Shown here: positions 1 through 7,447 of the stretch, in pieces
Position numbering within the stretch: position 1 is the first letter of the stretch
How the letters are laid out: each line of letters starts with the position of its first letter
Assembly (NCBI GenBank): GCA_948560265.1
Contig: CAOXTD010000018.1
Span: 1 to 12,962 of the forward strand
DNA length: 12,962 nt
Direction of reading: 5' to 3'
DNA from: an uncultured Clostridia bacterium
GTDB lineage: Bacteria; Bacillota; Clostridia; TANB77; CAG-508
Notes under the pieces: model-generated
The model's input: the letters and a program-made list of their open reading frames with translations, nothing else
The model's database searches: none
What the model was told of the DNA's origin: nothing
Translations under genes and position numbers: made by a program

Positions 1-270
1 ATCTATGCCTAATTCTTCTTTAGCCTCTCTTAGAATTGCTTGGAATCCCATTTCACCTGCTAGTACATGTCCTCCTGCTGTTACGTCCCACATATTTGGC
101 CATAATTTCTTTGTAGCACTTCTTTTTTGTAATAACACTTGACGTTTAGAATTGATAATAAATACCACTACTGCTTTATGCCATAATCCTTCTTTATGAC
201 ATTTTTCTCTTGTTTCTACTTTTCCTGTATATTCTCCTTTTTGGTTTAATACCTCAAAATATTCTTCCAT
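1..270 (-). CDS. Nudix hydrolase, C-terminus cut off by window edge
   Basis: This gene starts at 270 and runs off the left edge; the first 90 residues are visible. A complete Nudix box (G-x5-E-x7-REUxEExGU) occupies residues 67-89, with G67, E73, R81, E82, E85, E86 and G88 all present, so the Mg-binding catalytic helix is intact. The lead-in (FEVLNQKGEYTGKV, then LWHKAVVVFI and LLQKRS) is typical of the branch related to isopentenyl-diphosphate isomerase and E. coli YfcD, but the substrate cannot be told. Members cleave nucleoside-diphosphate-linked compounds in the cytosol. AGGAG lies five bases before the ATG, and the gene begins 9 nt after the metallo-hydrolase stop, so it is almost certainly co-transcribed with it. 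The fold and family are secure; the specific function is open. Confidence 0.9.
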   Translation of the reverse strand, partial: MEEYFEVLNQKGEYTGKVETREKCHKEGLWHKAVVVFIINSKRQVLLQKRSATKKLWPNMWDVTAGGHVLAGEMGFQAILREAKEELGID

Positions 271-279
271 TTTTTCTCC

Positions 280-939
280 TTATTCTACTTCTATCGTTTC
301 ATCATTCTCCAATATCTCATATTCTACTTCATACTTTTCAAACATTTCTTTGATATAGTCTAAATCTGGTGGAAAGGCTGGGTTATCCATATGAATTGGT
401 ATGGTTAGAACAGCGCCTACTTCTTTAGCATATAAGGCTGCTTCAAAGGCTGACATAGTGAGTCCATGCCCCGTTACAGGAACGCATAAGATATCTGCTT
501 TGTATTCATTTCTAAAGCAAATCGTATCACTTGTAGTATATAACCTATTTTGTCCATCATCTATAATATACCCTACATTTTCATGTACTTCTTTTGGTCC
601 TTTTAATAATGGTTGATATCCATGTATTGCGTGTACTACTTCAATTTTGATGTCGCCTAATTCTATTACATCATCTTCTTTGACGATATGAATACTTAAA
701 TTTTGGTTAGCTTCTTGTACTTCTTTTGTAGAATAAATTGTGATATCTTTATTTAATTTTTCTAATACTTCTGTATTACAGTGGTCTGGGTGTTTGTGTG
801 TAATTAAAATAACGTCAACTTGTTTCCAAATATCAAAATACTCTTCTTTGTATTTCAAGTTGCCTGGATCTACTAATATTTTTTTCTCCTTTGTTTCAAT
901 TAGTAAACATGATTGTGGAAATTTTGTAATTTTCATCAT
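280..939 (-). CDS. Metallo-beta-lactamase-fold hydrolase (UlaG-like)
   Basis: A 219-aa cytosolic protein with the metal-binding HxHxDH motif at residues 48-53 (THKHPDH). Further likely ligands are H106 or H103, D138 (TSDT) and H183 (PIHMD). The spacing fits the single-domain UlaG-like group of metal-dependent hydrolases, which includes L-ascorbate-6-phosphate lactonase and many uncharacterised enzymes. No signal peptide is present, so an exported beta-lactamase is unlikely. Two adjacent ATGs exist; the first (939) has AAGGA eight bases upstream and is preferred, the second would shorten the protein by one residue. It sits 23 nt after the ABC permease and 9 nt before the Nudix gene. The substrate cannot be inferred; context suggests small-molecule house-cleaning. 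Confidence 0.85.
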   Translation of the reverse strand: MMKITKFPQSCLLIETKEKKILVDPGNLKYKEEYFDIWKQVDVILITHKHPDHCNTEVLEKLNKDITIYSTKEVQEANQNLSIHIVKEDDVIELGDIKIEVVHAIHGYQPLLKGPKEVHENVGYIIDDGQNRLYTTSDTICFRNEYKADILCVPVTGHGLTMSAFEAALYAKEVGAVLTIPIHMDNPAFPPDLDYIKEMFEKYEVEYEILENDETIEVE

Positions 940-962
940 TTATCAAATCCTTTCTTTTTATT

Positions 963-1736
963 TTATGTTCCTGTACTGCGGTACTTATTTAATGCCATAT
1001 TCCATACTTTAATTGCTATTATCCACAAAATAATCATAATGAGTGGTGCTATATAAATCATATAAGCGTCCATTCCTAAATAACTCATTGTAGGATAATA
1101 TGCTACAAAAGCAAATGGTAATATCATTGTTATTAATATTTTAACAAATTTATTGTAAATGTCTAGCGGATATTGTGCAAATGTGTACATTTTATAAAAT
1201 GACCATATTACTTCATTTGACCTATAAGTCCAAAATGAAGATATACTAAATATTGTGTTGATTGCTCCAATAATAAATGCTCCAACAATACTAAAAAATA
1301 GTATCTTCAAGATTAATATAATTGTAATTGGAATAGCAAGTTTTATTAGCATTGCTATTGTCAGAAATAAACCTAGAAAAAAATATCCAAACGCTGTAAA
1401 TTCTTTTGAAGAACCAATTATCGATATTAATGGATGTACAGGCCTTAATAAGATTTTGTCGAACTCTCCATTTCTAATATATTTAGGTCCAATATCATAT
1501 AAAGCATCAAAGCAGAAATCTGAAATTCCTATTGAGATTAATGTTACGCCATATAGTAGAAGAATTTGCATAAAATTCCAACCTGCTAAATTATCTGTAT
1601 TCTGAAACACGATCCATATAAATATAATTTCTACTAATTGTGTCACTATTTGAGAAATCATACCTACAATACAGTCTAGTCTATAAATTAGCATTTCTTT
1701 TAATGATGCTTTTAAAAAAGAAAAATATAAGCTCAT
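963..1736 (-). CDS. ABC-2 type transporter permease, second subunit
   Basis: A polytopic membrane protein of 257 residues with about six hydrophobic segments. It resembles the ABC2_membrane_6 (COG3694) permeases that pair with a daunorubicin-resistance-like ATPase; the central stretch IRNGEFDKILLRPVHPL is characteristic of that family. It should form the transmembrane part of an exporter with the permease just upstream, energised by the ATPase at 2523-3512. The frame opens at an ATG at 1748, but that codon has no ribosome binding site, whereas the ATG at 1736 has GGAGG five bases before it, so 1736 is chosen. With that start the gene follows the upstream permease after a single base, and its ribosome binding site lies inside the end of that gene, implying translational coupling. 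The substrate is unknown. Confidence 0.88.
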   Translation of the reverse strand: MSLYFSFLKASLKEMLIYRLDCIVGMISQIVTQLVEIIFIWIVFQNTDNLAGWNFMQILLLYGVTLISIGISDFCFDALYDIGPKYIRNGEFDKILLRPVHPLISIIGSSKEFTAFGYFFLGLFLTIAMLIKLAIPITIILILKILFFSIVGAFIIGAINTIFSISSFWTYRSNEVIWSFYKMYTFAQYPLDIYNKFVKILITMILPFAFVAYYPTMSYLGMDAYMIYIAPLIMIILWIIAIKVWNMALNKYRSTGT

Positions 1737-1737
1737 T

Positions 1738-2529
1738 TTATCCTCCATTAATTGTAACTTTTTTTACTGCATGATTAAAAAACATCTTAGCAATTCCATA
1801 TAATACTCCTATCCAAATTATCTGTTTTATCATCACTAATATGATATCATTCATAGAAACTTGTCCTAACCAAATATTGATAGGTGTATAAATCAGTTCT
1901 TTAAATGGTAATACATTTGCTATTACTTGAAACCATTTAGGAAACAATGTAATAGGTGCTATCAGTCCTGAAAAAATACATATAATGGATTTCCTTAATA
2001 TTTGCATCCCCCATATCGAACTACTATAGAACCCTACCAATCCTATTATCATTGTAAAAAAGAAAGTAACTGGAATTCCTAAAAGTATGACTGCAAGGAA
2101 TAATAGGAAATGGATGAAACTAACAGGCAATGTAATCCCCCAAAACAAACTGCAAATAGCAAAAGTAGCAACTCCCACTACTATCGCAAATGCCATTTCT
2201 CCTATATTTATGCCAAAATAGTATTGAAAGTAAGATAATGGGTTAAGCAATTCTTTATTAATATTTCCATTTCGAATAGAGTATGCTATATCTTCATTCA
2301 CTCCCCAGCAACTTAATGAGCTTAATGTAAATACTAAAATATAATATGTAATCATTTGATTTATGGTATAACCACCTGCATCTCCTGTCTGATAATAGAT
2401 TGCTTGCCATACAAAAATATATACTACGATTTCAACAATTCTATTTAATGTGAATAAATAGAAATTTGATTTATAAATATTGTATTGGTTAAACTGCATT
2501 TTTCCTAATGCTAGCATACTTTTTAACAT
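1738..2529 (-). CDS. ABC-2 type transporter permease, first subunit
   Basis: A 263-aa integral membrane protein with about six hydrophobic segments, of the COG4587-type permease group that occurs next to COG4586 ATPases and COG3694 permeases. The motif IRNGNINKELLNPLSYF parallels the IRNGEFDKILLRPV stretch of the neighbouring permease, so the two are related halves of a heterodimeric channel. The ATG at 2529 overlaps the end of the ATPase gene by 7 nt (ATGTTAA), with AAGGGAG seven bases upstream, so the subunits are translationally coupled. A second ATG lies four codons in but is less well placed. These transporters are often annotated as multidrug or daunorubicin-like exporters, but their substrates are mostly unknown. 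Confidence 0.88.
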   Translation of the reverse strand: MLKSMLALGKMQFNQYNIYKSNFYLFTLNRIVEIVVYIFVWQAIYYQTGDAGGYTINQMITYYILVFTLSSLSCWGVNEDIAYSIRNGNINKELLNPLSYFQYYFGINIGEMAFAIVVGVATFAICSLFWGITLPVSFIHFLLFLAVILLGIPVTFFFTMIIGLVGFYSSSIWGMQILRKSIICIFSGLIAPITLFPKWFQVIANVLPFKELIYTPINIWLGQVSMNDIILVMIKQIIWIGVLYGIAKMFFNHAVKKVTINGG

Positions 2530-3512
2530 TGGTGAACTCCCTTATATACTTCCTTTAATATATCTTCTAATTCCGCTTCTTTCATGTGAATATCTTCTAT
2601 TTTACAGTGGTTTGATATCTCGTTCATTATTTTTACTATTGTCGTTTCATCATGCATAAATTTCACTTTCAACTTATTTTGAGTTTCTTCTAAAACTTCA
2701 GCATTTGTCAATTGGTTTATTTCTTCATTTTTAGAACTAACTATAAATTCAGCAGTAACATATTTTCCATAAGTATCTTTGAATTTCTGCTTTTCTCCAT
2801 CATAAATGATTTTTCCTTTATCTAGCAATATAATCCTATCGCATACATCTTCAATATCTTTTAAATCATGTGTAGTTAAAATGACTGTTGTTTTCTTTTC
2901 TTTGTTAATATCTTTGATGAACTTTCTTATATTTTCTTTTACTAGCACATCTAAACCTATTGTTGGCTCATCTAAATATACTATTTTAGGATTGTGTATA
3001 AATGTAGCTGCTATTTCACATCTCATTTTTTGCCCTAAGCTTAAATTTTTTACTTGTTTTTCTAATAATTCTTCTAATTCTAAAATTTCGGTAAACTTCT
3101 TTAAGTTTTTTCTATATTCGTTTTCGGGAATTTTATACATCTTTTTGATTAGCCTAAAAGATTCTATCACAGGTAGGTCCCACCATAATTGCGTCTTTTG
3201 TCCAAAAACTGCTCCTATGTTTTTGTTGTTTTCAATTCTTTTTTCATTTGGTACAATTCCATTGACCAATACTTTTCCTGTTGTAGGTGTTAATAATCCT
3301 GTAAGCATTTTTATGGTAGTTGATTTTCCTGCTCCATTTTCTCCGATATAGCCTACTAATTCACCTTCTTCAATATTAAAGTTTATATTGTCAACTGCTG
3401 TTAGTTCCTTATATTTGGGTTTTACTAAATTTTTAAAGTATCCTTTTAGTCCTTCTTCTTTTTCTAATATTCTATATGTTTTTACTAGATTTTTTACTTC
3501 TATGATTGGCAT
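2523..3512 (-). CDS. ABC transporter ATP-binding protein (COG4586 type)
   Basis: A 329-aa cytosolic nucleotide-binding subunit. Walker A is GENGAGKST (residues 57-65), the Q-loop glutamine lies in VFGQ (about 105), the signature motif is LSLGQ (157-161), Walker B is IVYLDE (177-182), the D-loop follows as IGLD, and the switch histidine is H215 in LTTHD. The roughly 90-residue extension after the ATPase core is typical of the COG4586 and daunorubicin-resistance-like ATPases that serve ABC-2 permeases. The start at 3512 has GGGAG five bases upstream and lies 10 nt after the DUF4178-like gene. It powers the two permeases encoded immediately downstream. No catalytic residue is missing, so the exporter should be functional. 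Confidence 0.95.
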   Translation of the reverse strand: MPIIEVKNLVKTYRILEKEEGLKGYFKNLVKPKYKELTAVDNINFNIEEGELVGYIGENGAGKSTTIKMLTGLLTPTTGKVLVNGIVPNEKRIENNKNIGAVFGQKTQLWWDLPVIESFRLIKKMYKIPENEYRKNLKKFTEILELEELLEKQVKNLSLGQKMRCEIAATFIHNPKIVYLDEPTIGLDVLVKENIRKFIKDINKEKKTTVILTTHDLKDIEDVCDRIILLDKGKIIYDGEKQKFKDTYGKYVTAEFIVSSKNEEINQLTNAEVLEETQNKLKVKFMHDETTIVKIMNEISNHCKIEDIHMKEAELEDILKEVYKGVHQC

Positions 3513-3522
3513 TTTTTCTCCC

Positions 3523-3975
3523 TTATTTTACTTTAATATCTTCCATTTCTAAAATTTCTGCATATACATCAGCTCTTTTATTGTCTTTCTCTGGTAATAT
3601 TCCTAAACTAATAATATGATGTTCACTTTCATAATCTTCAAATATGCATTTACCTTCTACTTCATTTTCATTGCCAAATTCTATATTCTTAATAAATTGA
3701 TGTCCATCTCCTGTTTTGGTGAATTCCATATCTTCATATTGAATTACTGTATCAGAAATTCTTTTATATTGCATATTTTCAATTACTTGCCCAATATAGA
3801 CTAATTCATCATCTGGAATAACAACTAACATTCTGTTATCACTTAATTCACATTTAATATAGGATGCGGTTTCATCTTCTTCAATCGAGTACCATGTTTT
3901 TGTTTTGACTGTATACTCTTTTCCTTTGATTATAACGGTACTATTTTGCTTTAAACTGTTTATTAAATTTTCCAT
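3523..3975 (-). CDS. Small DUF4178-like protein of unknown function
   Basis: A 150-aa soluble protein with no signal peptide or membrane segment. Its pattern (IIKGKEYTVKTKTWY, then SYIKCELSDNRMLVV) resembles DUF4178 proteins, beta-rich domains of unknown function; this match is from memory and tentative. The frame could open at 4023, but the ATG at 3975 has a perfect AAAGGAGG eight bases upstream and is chosen. It follows the longest gap within the left cluster (93 nt) and precedes the ABC ATPase by 10 nt, so it may be the first gene of the exporter transcription unit, perhaps as an accessory or regulatory protein of the transporter. That role is inferred from position only. Confidence 0.6.
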   Translation of the reverse strand: MENLINSLKQNSTVIIKGKEYTVKTKTWYSIEEDETASYIKCELSDNRMLVVIPDDELVYIGQVIENMQYKRISDTVIQYEDMEFTKTGDGHQFIKNIEFGNENEVEGKCIFEDYESEHHIISLGILPEKDNKRADVYAEILEMEDIKVK

Positions 3976-4041
3976 TTTATTGTCCTCCTTTATTAGATTA
4001 TTTTTTATTTTTTTCCCAAACATTTCTTATTAATTTTAAAG

Positions 4042-4067
4042 AAAAAGTTGATAAAGTAAAACTTTTT
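4042..4067 (-). terminator. Weak AT-rich hairpin between two genes
   Basis: Eight-base arms (AAAAAGTT and AACTTTTT) flank a 10-base loop, and on the minus strand a T-rich stretch follows. The structure begins two bases after the hydrolase stop codon, where a transcript end could fall, and it sits in the only sizeable gap of the cluster. The stem contains only one G-C pair, so it would be a poor intrinsic terminator, perhaps only attenuating or protecting the RNA end. Confidence 0.25.
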
Positions 4068-4068
4068 G

Positions 4069-4620
4069 CTATAAATAACTTACTATATCCTCAAAAGTAT
4101 CATATCCACTCTCACTGTTAATATGTCCTGCCTTTGGTATGAGAATTTGCTCTGTTGCAACCTTATCTGCAAAATCTTTCTCTGCCTCATATTTTACATA
4201 TGGGTCATTATCTGAATAAAAGCAAATTATCTTATTAGCATATTGTTTTACATCTGCTAGATTATCAAAATACATTGTTTTATTCACTACATCATATTCT
4301 TCGTTAACGCCTAAATAATTGTTGAACCCACATACAAATATTAATTTTTTAACTTTTACTTTGTTTTCTGTTAAAAATTTTGATATAAAAGCAGGTGCAC
4401 TACTATGACCTACAATTGTTGTATCTTCATGAATTAAGCCTAAGTCCAAATAATATTTTAATAATTTACTCCAATTTTCATAGTTTTGATATCCCACTCC
4501 AATTGGAAAACTAGGGACATATACTTGCTTTCCTTCTGCTTCTATAAAATCATGTAACCAACTAAACCAATTTCCGAATGGACTACCAAATGAACCATGT
4601 ATAATAAAATAATTCTCCAT
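4069..4620 (-). CDS. Alpha/beta hydrolase, RBBP9/YdeN-like serine hydrolase
   Basis: A 183-aa cytosolic enzyme. The nucleophile elbow is GHSSA (S73), the acid is in DNDPYV (D137 or D139) and the catalytic histidine is H166 in AGHIN, giving a complete Ser-Asp-His triad. Length and motif placement match the RBBP9/YdeN family of small serine hydrolases, whose members hydrolyse esters or amides and mostly lack a known natural substrate. The N-terminal HGSFGSPFGNW carries the oxyanion-hole region. GGGAG lies ten bases before the ATG, and the gene follows the GNAT-like gene after 17 nt. A 93-nt gap with a weak hairpin follows it. Family assignment is good; the substrate is unknown. Confidence 0.85.
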   Translation of the reverse strand: MENYFIIHGSFGSPFGNWFSWLHDFIEAEGKQVYVPSFPIGVGYQNYENWSKLLKYYLDLGLIHEDTTIVGHSSAPAFISKFLTENKVKVKKLIFVCGFNNYLGVNEEYDVVNKTMYFDNLADVKQYANKIICFYSDNDPYVKYEAEKDFADKVATEQILIPKAGHINSESGYDTFEDIVSYL

Positions 4621-4637
4621 TTTCTTTTATCTCCCTT

Positions 4638-5225
4638 TCAATTCTCCTTGTGTATTTTTATCCTATTCATAGCCTTAATAAAATCTTCTCCATCTTCACA
4701 ATATATTTTAGATGTATGATTTGTGTCTCTTATGTACTGCATTTTTAATAACTTTTTGCATATCTTTTCTCCATGTATTGTACTAGCTTCTGCCATCACT
4801 TTTTCTATCCTTATATTTCTTTTTTGCAGTAAATTAAACATATCAATACAACCTTTTAACAAAGTAGTGATTACTCTATAATTATTCCTATAATTCTTAT
4901 CTATGGATATCGAAGATAGATATATAAAATATGTGCCATTGTCTTCATATTCTTCTATTTGACTAGCTACTACGTCTGCCTCATTTATGTTATTCTCATA
5001 TATATCATAAAAAGTCTGCTTATTTAACGGTAATATATTTGCACTAGCTACCATTTTGTTTTCGCCATTGCTTACTCCAATACAAGTTAAATCATTTTTC
5101 TTATACCAGTTCAATACTTCTTCTGCAGGAGTTATATTTTCATCAGGAAAATAGGAGTGTTCTATATTTTCCATCTCCTTAAAATCTTCTAAATCAAATG
5201 TATATTCTATTTTTAATTCTTCCAT
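4638..5225 (-). CDS. GNAT-like acyltransferase domain protein
   Basis: A 195-aa soluble protein. The section at residues 100-124 (hydrophobic strand FIYLSSISID, then KNYRNNY leading into a helix) looks like GNAT motif A, where acetyl-CoA pyrophosphate binds. The usual R/Q-x-x-G-x-G/A loop is degenerate here (YRNNYRV), so the acyl-CoA site may be altered or the family a divergent one. The upstream strand containing KMVASANILPL fits GNAT strands 2-3. AGAGG precedes the ATG, and the gene is spaced 15 nt from the PHP gene and 17 nt from the hydrolase gene. The acceptor cannot be predicted, and a non-catalytic GNAT relative remains possible. Confidence 0.55.
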   Translation of the reverse strand: MEELKIEYTFDLEDFKEMENIEHSYFPDENITPAEEVLNWYKKNDLTCIGVSNGENKMVASANILPLNKQTFYDIYENNINEADVVASQIEEYEDNGTYFIYLSSISIDKNYRNNYRVITTLLKGCIDMFNLLQKRNIRIEKVMAEASTIHGEKICKKLLKMQYIRDTNHTSKIYCEDGEDFIKAMNRIKIHKEN

Positions 5226-5240
5226 TTCTTGCCTCTTTAC

Positions 5241-5918
5241 TTATTCTCCATTTTGTATCAGTTTATATTCTCTACTTCTTAATAAATCAACTAATTGATT
5301 TATTTCTGTTATTTCTACTTCTGTAGCAATTCCTCCTCTTGCTAAATCGTCTAATCTATGAAAATCTGAACCAGATGTTAATATTTTGTTTGTACTTTTT
5401 CCATATTCTAGCGCCTTGTCATTTCTAGATATTTCATCTTGGCATCCATTATATACTTCTATCCCTTCAATATATTTTAAAGGTGCCAATTCAATATTAT
5501 CCCTAAAAGGGTGAGCTTGTACTAACAGATAGCCTTTTTTCTCGCATGCCTTATATAACTCCTCTAAAGTATATTCATATATTTTTTCATTTTCATACAA
5601 AAAATCTTTATCTATCCCATAGATTAAATAATCGCTGTCTGTTATTCGTAAAGTAATTTCCACTCCTAGTAGTATATTTATTCCTAACTCATTCCCATAT
5701 TGTTTAGCTATCTCAAATCCTTTATATACATAATCTACTTTTTCTTTCCATGGTATGTCTCCTAGTCTATCCATTTTATTTTTGCTACAGTGGTCTGTTA
5801 TTACAATTGTAGAATAGCCTTTCTTTTTATATTCCTCTATCATTTGTTTTGCAGGTACTTTTGAACAGGAACTAGACTCTTTTGTATGCATATGTAATTC
5901 AGTCAAATAAGTTTTCAT
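5241..5918 (-). CDS. PHP-domain metal-dependent phosphoesterase
   Basis: A 225-aa cytosolic protein with the full PHP metal-ligand set: H9 and H11 (LHMHT), D42-H43 (ITDHC), E87 (GVEIT), H136 (QAHPF), and D185 with H187 (GSDFH). The family includes histidinol-phosphate phosphatases, nucleoside 3',5'-bisphosphate phosphatases and polymerase-associated PHP domains; a free-standing protein of this size is most likely a small-molecule phosphoesterase. The frame opens at 5939, but the ATG at 5918 has AAAAGGAG eight bases upstream, so it is preferred. The gene then starts one base after the HD-domain stop, with its ribosome binding site inside that gene, so the two are translationally coupled and may act on related substrates. 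Confidence 0.88.
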   Translation of the reverse strand: MKTYLTELHMHTKESSSCSKVPAKQMIEEYKKKGYSTIVITDHCSKNKMDRLGDIPWKEKVDYVYKGFEIAKQYGNELGINILLGVEITLRITDSDYLIYGIDKDFLYENEKIYEYTLEELYKACEKKGYLLVQAHPFRDNIELAPLKYIEGIEVYNGCQDEISRNDKALEYGKSTNKILTSGSDFHRLDDLARGGIATEVEITEINQLVDLLRSREYKLIQNGE

Positions 5919-5919
5919 T

Positions 5920-6828
5920 CTATTTACTCCTTTTTCCATTTATAATTGGATTTAAATTTCTAATTTTGATATTTGGTATATCTAACATTACTATATCTGA
6001 TTTTTTAATATTTTCAAATTTATCAATTAGCTCTAAAAACTCTTTGTCTTGCTTCCCTTTCCATAGAAAAAATATTTCTTCTTCATTATACCAGTATAAA
6101 TCATCATATGAAATATATTTTTTATCAATTGATAATTTTGTAATTTTTGCAAGTAATTCCATCATATAGTTATCTTCTTTTGAATGGCAATAAATATCAA
6201 TACTTTTACTTACTTCCAAAACTTTTGTAGCAACACTTTCTGTATTAAATCCTATTTCATCTTCATTTTCTTCATTTTTGAAAATACATAAATCGTCAAC
6301 TATTTGTTTGATATCTTTATCTTCAATATTTTTAGTCCATCCAGTTAGAATAACACCATCTATTCTATCTGCACATACTTTTGGTCTTTCATTATCTACA
6401 ATCGTATATCTTTTAAAATCAATAATATCATCAATTGCTATATTATCTTCTTCTAAACACTTTTGCAAATATTTATCTCTCCTTAAAATACATTCTGTGT
6501 ATTCTTCTGTGCTTTCCTGATTTTCGTAATCTTTATTCATATAATCAATTACATGTGAAAAGCAAGGTGTTGCAATATCATGGAATAGCCCTGCTAAAGT
6601 AGCAGTTTTATCCTTTGTTAGTTTATAGACCAATAGGCTAACTGTTAAGGAATGGTCATATCTGCTGATATATTCACTAAAGTCATAGATATCTTTTGAT
6701 GCATAATCCATACCGCAAAAATAGCCCACTTTCTTCAGTCTTAGTAAAGATGGTGTTTGTAAATATTTTATTAAAAAGTCTGGAAGTTCTTTATAGTTTA
6801 GTTGTTCTAAATAATATTGTAAAAGCAT
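5920..6828 (-). CDS. HD-domain phosphohydrolase
   Basis: A 302-aa cytosolic protein. The HD metal site is complete: H59 (RYDHS), the H83-D84 doublet (LFHDIA) and D154 (CADRID). Surrounding sequence (RLKKVGYFCGMDY near the N-terminus and ATPCFSHVIDYM after the HD doublet) resembles dGTPase/COG1078-like HD proteins, which remove phosphates from nucleotides. The C-terminal third is divergent and ends close to the next gene. GGAG lies about 12 bases before the ATG, slightly long, but no better start exists nearby. It is preceded by the P-loop kinase-like gene (41 nt gap) and coupled to the PHP gene (1 nt gap). Nucleotide turnover is the most likely field; the exact substrate is unknown. Confidence 0.85.
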   Translation of the reverse strand: MLLQYYLEQLNYKELPDFLIKYLQTPSLLRLKKVGYFCGMDYASKDIYDFSEYISRYDHSLTVSLLVYKLTKDKTATLAGLFHDIATPCFSHVIDYMNKDYENQESTEEYTECILRRDKYLQKCLEEDNIAIDDIIDFKRYTIVDNERPKVCADRIDGVILTGWTKNIEDKDIKQIVDDLCIFKNEENEDEIGFNTESVATKVLEVSKSIDIYCHSKEDNYMMELLAKITKLSIDKKYISYDDLYWYNEEEIFFLWKGKQDKEFLELIDKFENIKKSDIVMLDIPNIKIRNLNPIINGKRSK

Positions 6829-6869
6829 TTCTTATATTTTCTCCATTTTTGTAACTTTAATATCCTATT

Positions 6870-7427
6870 TTAATCTTCTATCTGTAAATCTTTTATAATA
6901 TTTTTTAATACATTCTCTCTGTCAAATGAAGTATCATAAAACTTAATATGGTTTTCATTACATTGCTTTGCTAATATTTTACTATATTCTATATGGTCTG
7001 TAATTAACTCCTGCACCTTTTCGTCTGACATTTCTTTTGTATATGAGTTTTCTTTTTCATTTTCTCTTATTTTTTCTAGCGCTTCATTAAGGCTAATTTT
7101 TGTGTATCCTAAGCAAATTATTTTTACATTTAATTCACTACATAGTTTATTTATTTCTTGTGGATATACATGCCATCCTTCTAAAATGAAGTTTTCTTCT
7201 GGATATTCATTCATTATTTTTTTCATATATGAAAATACAAATGGTGGTAGCAATTGAAACTTATTTTCTGTATTAGAATGAGTAATTCCTAATTCTGGGA
7301 AGGCATCTTGCAGTGCACTAACAAAGGCATCTATAGAGACGATAGAATAGTTATAATCTTTATGTAACATTTGTGCTAATGTAGATTTTCCTGCTCTAGC
7401 AGCTCCTAATATGATTATATTTTTCAT
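6870..7427 (-). CDS. P-loop nucleotide/small-molecule kinase-like protein
   Basis: A 185-aa cytosolic protein with a Walker A motif at residues 8-15 (GAARAGKS) right at the N-terminus, as in adenylate kinase-like and other small-molecule kinases. A DAFVSAL segment after the second strand and ILEGWHVYP (about residue 82) fit the substrate-binding and Walker B-like regions of the P-loop kinase fold, and the basic helical stretch near residues 115-125 could be the lid. AAGGAG lies about seven bases before the ATG, and the gene follows the aldehyde dehydrogenase after 20 nt. The phosphate acceptor is not identifiable; a nucleotide, sugar or chaperone-like ATPase role are all possible. Confidence 0.8.
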   Translation of the reverse strand: MKNIIILGAARAGKSTLAQMLHKDYNYSIVSIDAFVSALQDAFPELGITHSNTENKFQLLPPFVFSYMKKIMNEYPEENFILEGWHVYPQEINKLCSELNVKIICLGYTKISLNEALEKIRENEKENSYTKEMSDEKVQELITDHIEYSKILAKQCNENHIKFYDTSFDRENVLKNIIKDLQIED

Positions 7428-7447
7428 CTTTTGCTCCTTATTTTTTA

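Noticed and set aside
2806..3351. A 181-codon plus-strand frame
   Set aside because: It is antisense to the conserved ABC ATPase core, and its hydrophobic serine-rich product is typical of an antisense shadow.
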